The notes: a model not told the origin generated them from the letters alone. A DNA stretch of 64,000 bases from Parasulfuritortus cantonensis (GCF_004337445.1 NZ_SJZB01000001.1:1-64000), one strand, 5' to 3'; shown: positions 36,154 to 45,446, counted from the stretch's first letter. Made by a program: numbers and translations.

Positions 36154-37887
36154 ATGGCACGAATCAGAAAAATCGAGATCGCCAACTTCCGCGGCATCCA
36201 GTGGCTGGCCTGGTGCCCGACACCTGGCATCAACTGCCTGATCGGCCCGGGCGACAGCGGCAAGTCCACGGTACTGGACGCGATCGACCTATGCCTGGGG
36301 GCCAGGCGCAATGTCCAGTTCTCGGATGCGGACTTCTTCGGCCTGGACATCACGACCCCGATCAGCGTCACGCTGACGCTCGGCGACCTCGATGACAGCA
36401 TGAGGACGCTGGAGAGCTTCGGTGCATTCCTGCGCGGATACCATGCCAACACTGGCGTCGTCGAAGACGAACCCTCTGCCGGCGCGGAGGTTGTGCTCTG
36501 CCTGAACCTGACGGTCGCCAGTGACCTGGAGCCCTCGTGGACCCTAGTCTCCGACCGCGCCGCACAGCAAGGCATCGTCAAGACGCTCGCATGGAAGGAT
36601 CGCGGCACCCTGGCGCCCACCCGCATCGGCGCGCTTTCGGACTTCAATCTGGGATGGCAGCGGGGCTCCGTACTGAACCGCATCTCGGAGGAGCGAGCCG
36701 ACGCTTCAGCCGCTCTGGTCAAGGCTGCAAGGGATGCGCGTAGTGCCTTCGGAGATCAGGCCGCACAACAGTTGGGAGAAGCGCTGGGGATCGTCACCGC
36801 CACTGCCCAGGAGTTGGGCGTCAACATTGGCACCAAGGCCAAGGCACTCCTGGATTCGCATTCGGTGTCGTTTGGTGGCGGCACCATCTCCCTGCACAAC
36901 GAAAGCGGCATCCCGCTTCGCGGCCTGGGCGTCGGTTCCACGCGCCTGCTCGTCGCCGGCCTGCAGCGCAAGGCGGCCGGTCAGGCGTCAATCGTGCTCT
37001 CGGACGAACTGGAGTACGGGCTGGAGCCGCACCGCATCGCGCGGTTCCTGGGCTCCCTCGGCGCCAAGGAGGCCGCTGCTCCGCTGCAGGTGTTCCTCAC
37101 CACCCATTCACCCGTGGCGCTGAGAGAACTGTCGGGCGGCCAACTCTTCGTGTTACGCCGTGGTCATCAGGGCCACGAGGCTCGCCTGGTCGGCGCCGAC
37201 AATGACATCCAGAGCACGATCCGCCTCTATCCCGAGGCTTTCCTGGCTGGCTCCGTGGTCGTGTGCGAGGGAGCCAGCGAGATCGGCCTGCTGCGCGGCC
37301 TGGACTTGTACAGGCTTGACCAGGGGAATGCGTCACTGGCTGCATTGGGTGTGGCCCTCGTCGACTGCGGTGGCGGGGAGCCGGATCGACCGTATGCCCG
37401 CGCCGCAGCATTCCAGTCTCTGGGCTACCGGGTGATGGTGCTGCGCGACGACGACAAGAAGCCCACACCTGCTATCGAGCAGGCATTTGTCCAGAACGGT
37501 GGCACCGTCGTCGCCTACCGAGCGGGCCGGGCGCTGGAGGACGAGCTGTTCGGCAGTCTCACGCCGGCTGCCTGCCAGAGGCTGATCGGCTACGCCAACG
37601 AATTGCATGGCGACCTGATCGTCGAACACCTGCGCACCGTCTCGAACAACACGCTCACCTTCCAGCAGGTCTGGGACGAGATCCAGAACACCGGCCTCCT
37701 GTCGGCCGAACGCAGGGCCATCCTTGGTCAGGCGGCGCGCATCCGAAAGGCTGGCTGGTTCAAGTCCATCTCGTGGATGGAGGACGTGTCGAGAACCATC
37801 GTTGCACCGGACCTGCATCTTTGCGATCCGGGCTTCCGTGCGCTGATGGAGCAGGTATTCGGGTGGGCCGCTCATGGACCACGTTGA
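36154..37887 (+). CDS. gajA: Gabija GajA: OLD-family ATPase-TOPRIM endonuclease
   Basis: A 577-residue protein, near the usual GajA length. The ATPase half has Walker A GPGDSGKST at residues 31-39, the signature region GVGSTRLLVAGLQRKAAGQ, Walker B IVLSDELEYGLEP and the switch FLTTHSPVALREL. The C-terminal TOPRIM domain has SVVVCEGASEIGLLRGLD (catalytic Glu near residue 372), VDCGGG and VLRDDDKKP. GajA is a DNA nicking endonuclease held off by nucleotides and working with GajB. The gene overlaps gajB by 14 bases, the usual Gabija arrangement. Confidence 0.88.
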   Translation: MARIRKIEIANFRGIQWLAWCPTPGINCLIGPGDSGKSTVLDAIDLCLGARRNVQFSDADFFGLDITTPISVTLTLGDLDDSMRTLESFGAFLRGYHANTGVVEDEPSAGAEVVLCLNLTVASDLEPSWTLVSDRAAQQGIVKTLAWKDRGTLAPTRIGALSDFNLGWQRGSVLNRISEERADASAALVKAARDARSAFGDQAAQQLGEALGIVTATAQELGVNIGTKAKALLDSHSVSFGGGTISLHNESGIPLRGLGVGSTRLLVAGLQRKAAGQASIVLSDELEYGLEPHRIARFLGSLGAKEAAAPLQVFLTTHSPVALRELSGGQLFVLRRGHQGHEARLVGADNDIQSTIRLYPEAFLAGSVVVCEGASEIGLLRGLDLYRLDQGNASLAALGVALVDCGGGEPDRPYARAAAFQSLGYRVMVLRDDDKKPTPAIEQAFVQNGGTVVAYRAGRALEDELFGSLTPAACQRLIGYANELHGDLIVEHLRTVSNNTLTFQQVWDEIQNTGLLSAERRAILGQAARIRKAGWFKSISWMEDVSRTIVAPDLHLCDPGFRALMEQVFGWAAHGPR

Positions 37888-39292
37888 AATCGACCTTCGT
37901 GCGATCGAACGCGGAACCGTCACCGCACCGGCCGGCTGCGGCAAAACACAGTTGATTGCCCATGCGCTTGCCGGTCATCGGGGCAACAAGCCCATCCTCG
38001 TGCTGACACACACGAACGCTGGGGTAGCGGCCCTGCGTGGCCGACTGGACCGCGCCGGTGTGCCAGCCAGCGCTTATCGATTGAGCACGATCGATGGCTG
38101 GGCCATCCGGCTCATCTCGACCTTTCCCGGCCGCAGCGCCCACGATCCGGAGATTCTGCGGCTAGCTACACCTGCGCGGGACTACCCGGGAATCCGCGAT
38201 GCCGCCTGGAAGCTGCTGCAAGCCGGGCACGTCAGTGAGGTGCTGAAAGCCTCGTATGCGCATCTGATCGTGGATGAGTACCAGGATTGTTCGGTGCCTC
38301 AGCACTACATCGTCTATTTCCTCTCGTTGATCTTGCCGACCTGCGTGCTGGGCGACCCCATGCAGGCAATCTTCGGGTTCCGGGGCAATGCGCTGGCCGA
38401 CTGGAACCAGCACGTGTGCGCGCATTTTCCTGTCGTCGGGGAGCTGGCAACGCCCTGGCGATGGCGCAACGCCGGCGCGGAAGCGCTGGGACAATGGTTG
38501 CTGGAGGCCCGCCACTTGTTGGCGGCGGGGCAGTCGGTGGATCTGCGTAGTGGGCCACCGGCGCATGTGACCTGGATGCAGGCCGTACCGCCCAACGACC
38601 ATGCCCAGCGCCTAGCCGCTGCGAGGACGGCATCGCCAACCGCTGACGGGCGCGTGCTCATCATCGCCGATAGCCGCAACCGAGCAGCTCAGCAGAACTT
38701 TGCGAGCCAGACGCCGGGCGCTTCGACAGTCGAGGCCGTCGATCTGCAAGACCTCATCGCCTTCGCCAGCAGCTTTGAAGTGGGGGCACCGAATGCCATC
38801 GCGCAGTTACTGGCGCTTGCACAGAGCGTCATGACCAATGTGGGCGTGGCGGAGTTGACGCGGCGCCTGGAGTCGTTGGCAAAGGGAACTGCAAGGAATC
38901 CTCCGAACGAGGCAGAAAGCCGCGCACTGGCGTTCGGGCGCGCGCCCTCTCTCGCTGCGGCCGCCGCGCTGTTGTCGGAACTGCGGGCACTGCCGAACGT
39001 GCGTGTGCATCGGCCGGCCATCCTCTACGGGGTGCTCAAGGCGCTCCGAGAAGCCTCGTCGGGGGCCATCCTTCTGGCAGAAGCGGCCCGGCGCGTGCGG
39101 GAAGAGAACCGGCTGTTGGGGCGCCCGCTGCCAAAACGCGCCGTCGGCAGCACGCTGTTGCTCAAGGGGCTGGAAGCCGAAGTCGCGGTGCTGCTAAATG
39201 TCGAGGACATGAGCGCGCAGAACCTCTACGTCGCCGTGACCCGTGGGTCGATGAAGCTCGTAGTGTGTAGCGCCAGTCCAGTGATCGGTTAG
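37874..39292 (+). CDS. gajB: Gabija GajB: UvrD-like helicase
   Basis: A 472-residue superfamily 1 helicase. Motif I is TAPAGCGKTQLIAHAL near residues 16-31, motif II IVDEYQDC near 135-142, motif III CVLGDPMQAIFGFRG near 156-170, and the C-terminal motif VI-like NLYVAVTRGSMKLVV. Size and motif set match GajB. Together with GajA it forms the Gabija anti-phage system. Its stop codon overlaps the stop of the convergent T4SS gene, so the cargo block ends exactly there. Confidence 0.88.
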   Translation: MDHVEIDLRAIERGTVTAPAGCGKTQLIAHALAGHRGNKPILVLTHTNAGVAALRGRLDRAGVPASAYRLSTIDGWAIRLISTFPGRSAHDPEILRLATPARDYPGIRDAAWKLLQAGHVSEVLKASYAHLIVDEYQDCSVPQHYIVYFLSLILPTCVLGDPMQAIFGFRGNALADWNQHVCAHFPVVGELATPWRWRNAGAEALGQWLLEARHLLAAGQSVDLRSGPPAHVTWMQAVPPNDHAQRLAAARTASPTADGRVLIIADSRNRAAQQNFASQTPGASTVEAVDLQDLIAFASSFEVGAPNAIAQLLALAQSVMTNVGVAELTRRLESLAKGTARNPPNEAESRALAFGRAPSLAAAAALLSELRALPNVRVHRPAILYGVLKALREASSGAILLAEAARRVREENRLLGRPLPKRAVGSTLLLKGLEAEVAVLLNVEDMSAQNLYVAVTRGSMKLVVCSASPVIG

Positions 39293-40038
39293 AGGTATTT
39301 CTTGAAGCTCGCCGACGCGATGTCCACGGCGATCCCGAGCAGCGCTGCACTGGGAAGGAGGATCAGCAGCGGATGGACGCTGACGGGCAGTGCCAGATAC
39401 GTAACCCACGGCAGCACGGCCAGCGGCATCAGGCTGGCCCTGGCGCGGTGATAGATGAACCCCGATTCGCGTCCCGCGCCGAAGCGGCGGATGTCCCGGC
39501 GCACCAGGCCGTCCACCAGCCCGACGAAGGCGGCCATCAGGAACAGGGGCAAGGTCAGGGTCAGCACCAGCAGCCGCACGAGGAAAACCAGCACGGTGTA
39601 GGCCGACGCGATCAGGTAGCTCTCGACATGCACGTAGACCTGGCCCAGGTAGTAGCGGAAGTCATCAGCCTGGTTGTGCGCGCCGGCGCGGGACTGCGCC
39701 GCGGCATCGCGTATCCAATCGAGCAGACCACTCTTGAGAAACATCCAGTCATAGGCATGCTCGATGAGCCGACGCGCGCTGCGCCCCGGCTCCTGCACGA
39801 GCACGCTGCGTGTGAAGTTCTCCGAGACCTGGGCGAGCTCGTAATCGAGCATGCCCTGCGCATGGTGCCAGCCCTGCTCGGGCCAGAAGAAATGCAGACC
39901 GATGCACTCGATCACGATGCACAGCAGCAGCGAACCGCACAGTACGCCGAAAAAGCGAAACGGCAGCGTGACCAGACCCGCGATCAGGCCTTGCTGGCGA
40001 ACCTGCTGCCGTTGCGCGGCGACGGCCGGGTCGGTCAT
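39289..40038 (-). CDS. TIGR03747-family ICE membrane protein
   Basis: A 249-residue protein from ATG 40038 (MTDPAVAAQRQQVRQQG). Four hydrophobic stretches (LPFRFFGVLCGSLLLCIVIE; SAYTVLVFLVRLLVLTLTLP; PLFLMAAFVGLVDGLV; and HPLLILLPSAALLGIAVDIA) and the conserved WPEQGWHHAQGMLDYEL identify the PFL_4697 family. It overlaps the TraD gene by 4 bases. In related ICEs the RAQPRD gene region follows nearby; here the 6-kb cargo block has been placed between. Confidence 0.88.
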   Translation of the reverse strand: MTDPAVAAQRQQVRQQGLIAGLVTLPFRFFGVLCGSLLLCIVIECIGLHFFWPEQGWHHAQGMLDYELAQVSENFTRSVLVQEPGRSARRLIEHAYDWMFLKSGLLDWIRDAAAQSRAGAHNQADDFRYYLGQVYVHVESYLIASAYTVLVFLVRLLVLTLTLPLFLMAAFVGLVDGLVRRDIRRFGAGRESGFIYHRARASLMPLAVLPWVTYLALPVSVHPLLILLPSAALLGIAVDIASASFKKYL

Positions 40039-42194
40039 GCCTCGGCCTCCGCGGCATCGCCCGCCATCTGCTTGAAGTCGTCCACCATGTCGGCCGGCAG
40101 TGCGCTGTCCTGCAGACTGGGCAGGCCCTGGTTCTCCCACCAGTCGCCAGCCTCGACGTAGTGCTGCCGCATGTAGCCGGCCAGTTCTTGCAGATCCTTC
40201 GGCATCGCCTCGTCGGGGTCAGGTGCCGGCAGCGGCATGCGAATCTTCCACAGGTTGCCGCCCTCGATCAGCGCGAAGCACTGTCCCTTGGGCAATGCGA
40301 CGACATGCGACGGCTCGATCAGCGGCACGCTGGTGGTGGTGATGCGGTCCTGTGTGTTGGAGGTAAAGGCGGTGTTGCCGGTGGGGTCGGAGCTGTCGGT
40401 CGCGCCGCTCATCACCGTCGTCGCATATACCTCGACCTTGGGCAACTGCCGCGTGAGCAGTTCCGCCGTGGCAGTCTCGCGCACGCGGAGCATGAACAGG
40501 TTGTTGAAGTTGCCGATCACCTGGCCGGCCTTGGCGCGGTTGCCGATGCGCGCCTCGATGTCCGAGAGCGTCTGCGTGTAGGCCGTCACCTGCACGCCGG
40601 CGCCGCCGCCCTTGTTGATCATCGGGATGAACTCATCGCCCATCAACTCGTTGAACTCGTCGGCGTGCACGTTGATCGGCACCTTCACGCCGGCCGCTGC
40701 GCCCGGCAAGCCATCGTCGATGCCGAACTTGTAGATGTGCCCGGCGACCGACACCAAGTCGCTGAACATCGAGTTGCCGACCGCGGCCGCCACCTCCGCG
40801 TCGGACAACGCATCCAATCCGACATAGACTACCGCGCGCTTCCTGATGATCTGCATCCAGTCGAAGATCGGCCGCGGGTCGGCCAGGTCTGAATAGTTCG
40901 GCGCGAGCAGTTGGGCGATCTTGCCGGTGGTCAGCTTCTCCAGCAGCGGTAGCAGCGACGCGACGATCTTGTCGAAGTAGGTCCGGTCGTAGCGGACTGC
41001 GCTGCGCAGGCCGTCGAGCACCGGGTCGTAGACCCGCACCTGCGAGAGGTACTGCTCCAGCGCCACGACGCGCTTCTCGCGCCCGATCATGTTGCGCGGG
41101 ATGTTCTTGTCGTTCAGCCTGGCTTCGAGCTGGACGATGATGTCCCAGGCCTTCGGTTCGTTCTTCGCGAAAAAGTGCTGCGCGTACTCGATGAATAGTG
41201 CGTCGATGTTGATGACGTGACGCTGGATCAGCAGGTAATCGGGGCGCTGCCCCAGTTCCACCAGGGCGCGCGCGATGATGTTGACGAAGCGCCAGGCGAA
41301 TTCGCGGAACGCGGCCGAGTTGCCTTCGCCCGAGAGCTGGCCTGCGATGCGGGTGGCGACTTCCGAGATGCGGCCGAAGCGGCCCACGGCGTTGTAGCGC
41401 GCGCTGATGTCCGGCCAGCCCAGATGGAAGACGTAGAACTCGCCCTCGCGCCCAGCGCGCTTGGCTTCCACATACATGCGCTTCAGGAGATCGGCGTCGC
41501 CCTTCGGGTCGAAGACGATCACCACCTCGTGCTGGCCGCCCACCTTGCGGCGGATGTCCTGGGTGATGAACAGTTCGGCCAGGCGAGTCTTGCCCACGCG
41601 CGTGGTGCCCAGGACCAGCGAGTGGCCCACCCGTTCGCCCAACGGCAGGCTGACGTCGACCTCGTTCGGCTCGATGCCGTGCAGTCGCGGCAGCCCTCCG
41701 ACCGGCGGCAGCGGGCGCGCTGGATTGAGCGGACTGTCCCAGGCCATGGCCTTTGCCAGCTTCGAGACCGGAAAGGGGGCGAACTCCAGCCGCTCCTCGA
41801 TGCGCCGCGCCGCGCGGTAAATTGCCGTCGGCTCAACGTAGCGGCGGAACTCCGGCCGGTAGGTCTGCACGAGCCGGTGCGTGTGGCGCTGGTCCCAGCG
41901 AAAGCCCCGGCCGATGAACAGCCGTTGCTGACTGACCGGCACATCGCGGCTGGTCATCACGTAGCGTGGCAACTGCCGGATGTTGCGCCGGTAGCGCAGG
42001 ATTGCCCAGGCATCCCGCCAGCGGATGGCGCCGAAGGTGAGAAACGCGAGCGCGCTGCCCAGGCCCAGCAAGGGGCTCAGCGCGAGCGACCACGGCGCCA
42101 CCAGGCACAGCAGCGCGGCGCCGACACACACCGCGACGGTGTAAAGCTCCACCGCTGGCCGGAGCAGTACCTCGACGGAGTGGGGCTGGGCCAT
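40035..42194 (-). CDS. traD: TraD/VirD4-type coupling protein
   Basis: A 719-residue coupling ATPase with two N-terminal membrane helices (LYTVAVCVGAALLCLVAPWS; LSPLLGLGSALAFLTFGAI), Walker A VLGTTRVGKTRLAELF near residues 194-209 and Walker B VPINVHADEFNELMG near 501-515, then VQVTAYTQTLSDIEARIG. It belongs to the SXT/TOL-type TraD group (TIGR03743). It brings the relaxase-DNA complex to the T4SS channel. Start and stop overlaps are typical of the cluster. Confidence 0.92.
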   Translation of the reverse strand: MAQPHSVEVLLRPAVELYTVAVCVGAALLCLVAPWSLALSPLLGLGSALAFLTFGAIRWRDAWAILRYRRNIRQLPRYVMTSRDVPVSQQRLFIGRGFRWDQRHTHRLVQTYRPEFRRYVEPTAIYRAARRIEERLEFAPFPVSKLAKAMAWDSPLNPARPLPPVGGLPRLHGIEPNEVDVSLPLGERVGHSLVLGTTRVGKTRLAELFITQDIRRKVGGQHEVVIVFDPKGDADLLKRMYVEAKRAGREGEFYVFHLGWPDISARYNAVGRFGRISEVATRIAGQLSGEGNSAAFREFAWRFVNIIARALVELGQRPDYLLIQRHVINIDALFIEYAQHFFAKNEPKAWDIIVQLEARLNDKNIPRNMIGREKRVVALEQYLSQVRVYDPVLDGLRSAVRYDRTYFDKIVASLLPLLEKLTTGKIAQLLAPNYSDLADPRPIFDWMQIIRKRAVVYVGLDALSDAEVAAAVGNSMFSDLVSVAGHIYKFGIDDGLPGAAAGVKVPINVHADEFNELMGDEFIPMINKGGGAGVQVTAYTQTLSDIEARIGNRAKAGQVIGNFNNLFMLRVRETATAELLTRQLPKVEVYATTVMSGATDSSDPTGNTAFTSNTQDRITTTSVPLIEPSHVVALPKGQCFALIEGGNLWKIRMPLPAPDPDEAMPKDLQELAGYMRQHYVEAGDWWENQGLPSLQDSALPADMVDDFKQMAGDAAEAEA

Positions 42195-42219
42195 GGCGGA
42201 TGCCTCACCGTATTGGGCT

Positions 42220-42780
42220 TCAAGGCTCGATGCCGGTGGCTGTGATCAGCACCGGGTAGTGGCGGATGCCGAGCCGTTGCGCCAGGTCGTCGCCGGCGAT
42301 TGGCGAAAGCATGAGTCCGGGCGCGAGCCGGCGCAGCGCGACCAGGGCCTCGGGCGTGGCCACGTTGACCACCAGTCCCACCGCCCGTAGTTCCTGCAGG
42401 GCCGCGCGCCGCTGCCGCAGCCAGGCGCGCGAGCGATCGTCGTCTCCCACCAAGAACAGCGGCGTCAAGCCCGGTGCACGAATCACGCGGCGCGGCTCGT
42501 CGCCGGGTGTCAGCTGCGCCGAGCGAACCGGCAGCACGGCCGCTTCCGCAGAGGCCGGATTGTCGACGCGGGGCACCGGTGTCGCAACGGGCGGTTGGGC
42601 CGGGCCCGCGTCCTGTGGATTCAAAGCCTGGTAGTACGGCAAGGCCGAGACGCCACCACGGTCCTCGACGACGATCAGCGCCTGGGACGCGGTCGTCTGG
42701 GTTGGCGGGAGAGTAGATTGCGCGACGGCGGCGGTGGCCGACCACAACCCCAGGGTAGTGACAAGCAGGATGCGCTTCAT
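42220..42780 (-). CDS. TIGR03765-family ICE protein
   Basis: A 186-residue exported protein from ATG 42780. Signal peptide MKRILLVTTLGLWSATAAVA. Conserved text includes LIVVEDRGGVSALPYYQALN and a C-terminal VNVATPEALVALRRLAPGLM and IRHYPVLITATGIEP, of the PFL_4695 family, thioredoxin-like without a redox pair. Role in transfer unknown. It lies 25 bases before the traD start and overlaps the transglycosylase gene by 4 bases. Confidence 0.88.
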   Translation of the reverse strand: MKRILLVTTLGLWSATAAVAQSTLPPTQTTASQALIVVEDRGGVSALPYYQALNPQDAGPAQPPVATPVPRVDNPASAEAAVLPVRSAQLTPGDEPRRVIRAPGLTPLFLVGDDDRSRAWLRQRRAALQELRAVGLVVNVATPEALVALRRLAPGLMLSPIAGDDLAQRLGIRHYPVLITATGIEP

Positions 42781-43367
42781 GGCGTGCGGGTCCGGGTGAA
42801 AGCGTTGGAAGAAACGGGTGCGTCCGTACCCAGCACGCGGGCAAGGTGCCGGTGAACGCTGCGGCGGTAGCGGGCGGCCGGCTCGCCGCCGGCGGGCCGG
42901 TGGTAGCGGCCGATGGCGACCATCCAGTCCTCGCCCGGTGTGTGCTGCTCCAGGAGGATGTCCGCGGCGATGGCGAGATTGCGGTACGGATCGAGCAGAT
43001 CGCAGGGGTGCTCGTAGCGGTGCGCGTGATAACCGAGGTTCACCTGCCCGAGGCCCGCGTCGATACGGCTGGCGGGTGTGCGTGCGAGCGCTCGGCGCAG
43101 CCCCGAGCAGGCCTCCGCGCGTGTGGCATAGCGCTCCGCCCGGCCGGCGACGTTGAGAGTCCACGGCCAGGGAATCAGGCGGCCGTGCAGCCGCGCGCCG
43201 CTCTCTTGCAGAGCGACCGCAAACAGCACTGGCGAGGGTATGCCCGCCCGTCGTGCCGCGAGCTGGTAAGCCGGTGGCGGCACTTCCTGGGCCGATGCGA
43301 TCGGCAACCAGGCGCAGAGGGCCAGCACCGCGCATGCGGCCCGTGCCGCTGCTACTGGCGCTGCCAT
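42777..43367 (-). CDS. Lytic transglycosylase (SLT-like, VirB1-type)
   Basis: A 196-residue exported protein from ATG 43367. Signal peptide ACAVLALCAWLPIASA. The domain has GIPSPVLFAVALQESGA, where the Glu in ALQESG is the catalytic residue, and IDAGLGQVNLGYHAHRYEHP, the GxGQVN motif, then NLAIAADILLEQ and MVAIGRYHRP. It would open peptidoglycan for the conjugation channel. It overlaps the upstream TIGR03759 gene by 16 bases. Confidence 0.88.
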   Translation of the reverse strand: MAAPVAAARAACAVLALCAWLPIASAQEVPPPAYQLAARRAGIPSPVLFAVALQESGARLHGRLIPWPWTLNVAGRAERYATRAEACSGLRRALARTPASRIDAGLGQVNLGYHAHRYEHPCDLLDPYRNLAIAADILLEQHTPGEDWMVAIGRYHRPAGGEPAARYRRSVHRHLARVLGTDAPVSSNAFTRTRTP

Positions 43368-44083
43368 TGGCCGTTCACCTCGCGCACCACGGCGGGCAAC
43401 TCGCCGGGCAAGCCGAGTGAAAGCCAGCGCCCGGCGTCGTGGTTGAGCGTGATCGTGCGCCCCCGCACCCGTGCGGGGTCGATGCCGGCCTGCACCGCCC
43501 ACTGGCGAATGCGGGCATCGTCCTGGCGGCTGCCGACCATGTAGAGATCGAAGGCCGTGCCAGCCGCCTGCAATTGGCGGACGCGCTGTTCGCACGGCGG
43601 GCAGTCAGCCTTGACGAAGACGGCCAGCCGGCCGGAGCCCTTGTTGCCGGAATCGGGAGCCTGTGCGCCGGGCAGGTTCACGCGCTGCTGGCCGGGAAAC
43701 ATGCGTTGCCACGCAGCGTCGTAGGCGCGCTGGTAGGCCAGCGTCTTGCCCACTCGCCGCGACTCGGCCTGCACCTGCAGCTCCGCGTAGCGGTTGCGCT
43801 CCTCGTCGCTGCGGGCCTCGATGCCCAATGCCGTGAGTGGATCGAGGTTCGGGGAGTAGATGCCGAGCGGTCCCTGCATCAATTGCCGATAGCGCGCCCA
43901 TTCCTCGGGCCGCAGTCCCCAGTCGCGTGCGAGGCGCTCGTCCAAGCCTGCGTCGGCGCTGTTCTGGACCAAGCTCGGGGTCACGCGGGAGTTCGCCACC
44001 GGCGCCGACTGCGCGAATCCACCTGCCGCCGCGAGGGATAGCGCCACGGCAAGGCTGATCGCGGTCGCAAAGCCTGGCTTCAT
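43352..44083 (-). CDS. TIGR03759-family ICE protein
   Basis: A 243-residue exported protein. Signal peptide ISLAVALSLAAAGGFAQSA; then LARDWGLRPEEWARYRQLMQ, LGIYSPNLDPLTALGIEARS and a C-terminal thioredoxin-like domain with VKADCPPCEQRVRQLQ (a CPPC pair). This is the PFL_4693 family. The CPPC suggests a redox or disulfide-handling role in the periplasm, alongside the DsbA-like protein. Confidence 0.88.
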   Translation of the reverse strand: MKPGFATAISLAVALSLAAAGGFAQSAPVANSRVTPSLVQNSADAGLDERLARDWGLRPEEWARYRQLMQGPLGIYSPNLDPLTALGIEARSDEERNRYAELQVQAESRRVGKTLAYQRAYDAAWQRMFPGQQRVNLPGAQAPDSGNKGSGRLAVFVKADCPPCEQRVRQLQAAGTAFDLYMVGSRQDDARIRQWAVQAGIDPARVRGRTITLNHDAGRWLSLGLPGELPAVVREVNGQWQRQ

Positions 44084-44092
44084 AGCACGCTC

Positions 44093-44737
44093 CTACGGCA
44101 GCGCGAGGCGCACGGTCTGGTTGTCCACGCGGAAGACGGCGGCATGCGCGTCGATGGCTTGGAGTTGCCAAGCACCGATCGACTCCCCCTCGCGCAGCAG
44201 CCGCAGGTCGATAAGCGCCGTGGCGCCGCGCGATGCGATCGACACGAAGCGTTCGCCGCCGCGCAGCTCCAGGCCGACCACGTTGAATGGCGGTTCGGGC
44301 ACTTTGGGCTTGGCCGTCTCTGCGGTCTTGCGGGAAGTTGTCGCGGACAGTGCCCTGCTCTTCAGGCGCGCTTCGAGGACACCCACGCGCGCCTGCAGCG
44401 CCTTGATGTCGTCGCCATGCGCATCCGTCGCCTGCGCCTGTTCAACGTGCGCTAGCCGCTCCTCCAGCGCCTGGCGGGCGGCGTCGAAGTCCCCTTGGAC
44501 GACCGGCTTGGGCTGGCGCTTCGCGGCTTCGGCTTGATGTTCGAGATCGCTGATGCGCGTGGCCAGCGCCTGCATCTGGGCATCCTGTGCGCTGCTGCGG
44601 CTCTGTTCGATCAGGCGCGAGAGCCCCACGCTGTCGACAATGGCGATGGCGCTCACCAGCACCAACCAGACACCAGCCGCGATCTTCAGCCAGCGTGGAT
44701 GGCCTGCGCCGTCGGGAGACATTTGCGGGAGGTTCAT
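44093..44737 (-). CDS. Single-TM coiled-coil ICE protein of unknown function
   Basis: A 214-residue protein with one membrane helix (IAAGVWLVLVSAIAIVDSVG near 19-38), a coiled coil of about 80 residues (LATRISDLEHQAEAAKRQPK and on; IKALQARVGVLEARLKSRAL) and a small C-terminal beta domain (NVVGLELRGGERFVSIASRG). It occupies a fixed place in this ICE cluster, between the PilL-like and TIGR03759 genes. Its layout is like that of PilP/PilN-type bridge proteins, but no family is clear. Confidence 0.65.
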   Translation of the reverse strand: MNLPQMSPDGAGHPRWLKIAAGVWLVLVSAIAIVDSVGLSRLIEQSRSSAQDAQMQALATRISDLEHQAEAAKRQPKPVVQGDFDAARQALEERLAHVEQAQATDAHGDDIKALQARVGVLEARLKSRALSATTSRKTAETAKPKVPEPPFNVVGLELRGGERFVSIASRGATALIDLRLLREGESIGAWQLQAIDAHAAVFRVDNQTVRLALP

Positions 44738-45354
44738 GGCCGAACCTCCCGGCCATCGGCACCTTGGGTCTCGTCCGAGGGCAGTGCGGCGCCGGTCGCA
44801 GCCGATGGATTCGCGGAAGCCTCGACGGGTGTCGCATGGCGCCTGAAACACACCTGGCGCACACCGTCATCGACCGACACATCCCACGCGGGGCCGGCGA
44901 GCGTCAGCAGCGCATCGCGCAGCATCAGCGGCCCAAGGTGCAGATGCGCGGCAGGCAGCGGTAGCGCATACAGCGCCGCGGCGTCCGCGGTGTCGCACAA
45001 CCGATACCCCGAACGCCGCAGCACGTGGCGCATTGCGTCGCCCACGTTGGCGTCGAGGCTTGGCGGAATCACGACCTCCACCACCTGCCGCATCAGGTCG
45101 CGCTGCGCCGGTTCGGACACCAGTTCGATCAGCGTGTAGCGTCCGTACCGGACGACAGGTGTGAGGTCGGAGGAGACGGCAGGGTCAGGGTTGATCGTCG
45201 CCGGGACTGGAAGCGCGGCGCGCAGCGCGGGCGCGTCTTCAGCCAGGGCAGAAGTGGGAGGTGCCGCAGACGTGGCGCAACCTGATAGCAGGATGGCCTC
45301 GGCCATCACCGCCGACAGGACGGCCAGGCCGAGGAGACGGGAGGACTGTCGCAT
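44734..45354 (-). CDS. pilL: PilL-N-like lipoprotein
   Basis: A 206-residue lipoprotein from ATG 45354: LLGLAVLSAVMAEAILLSGC gives a lipobox LLSGC. The mature protein has VVRYGRYTLIELVSEPAQRD, SLDANVGDAMRHVLRRSGYR and LPLPAAHLHLGPLMLRDALL, an STN-like domain seen in PilL N-terminal proteins of ICE pilus systems. It opens the T4SS transcript: upstream lies a hairpin and the next gene 126 bases away. GAGGA stands upstream of the start. Confidence 0.8.
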   Translation of the reverse strand: MRQSSRLLGLAVLSAVMAEAILLSGCATSAAPPTSALAEDAPALRAALPVPATINPDPAVSSDLTPVVRYGRYTLIELVSEPAQRDLMRQVVEVVIPPSLDANVGDAMRHVLRRSGYRLCDTADAAALYALPLPAAHLHLGPLMLRDALLTLAGPAWDVSVDDGVRQVCFRRHATPVEASANPSAATGAALPSDETQGADGREVRP

Positions 45355-45446
45355 GGGTCGGTTCCTCGAAGATGGAGCCGTCACCATCGCCGCGCCCGCA
45401 CATTTGGGCAGCAAACAAAGGGAACTGATCGCCGACCGCAAAGGAA

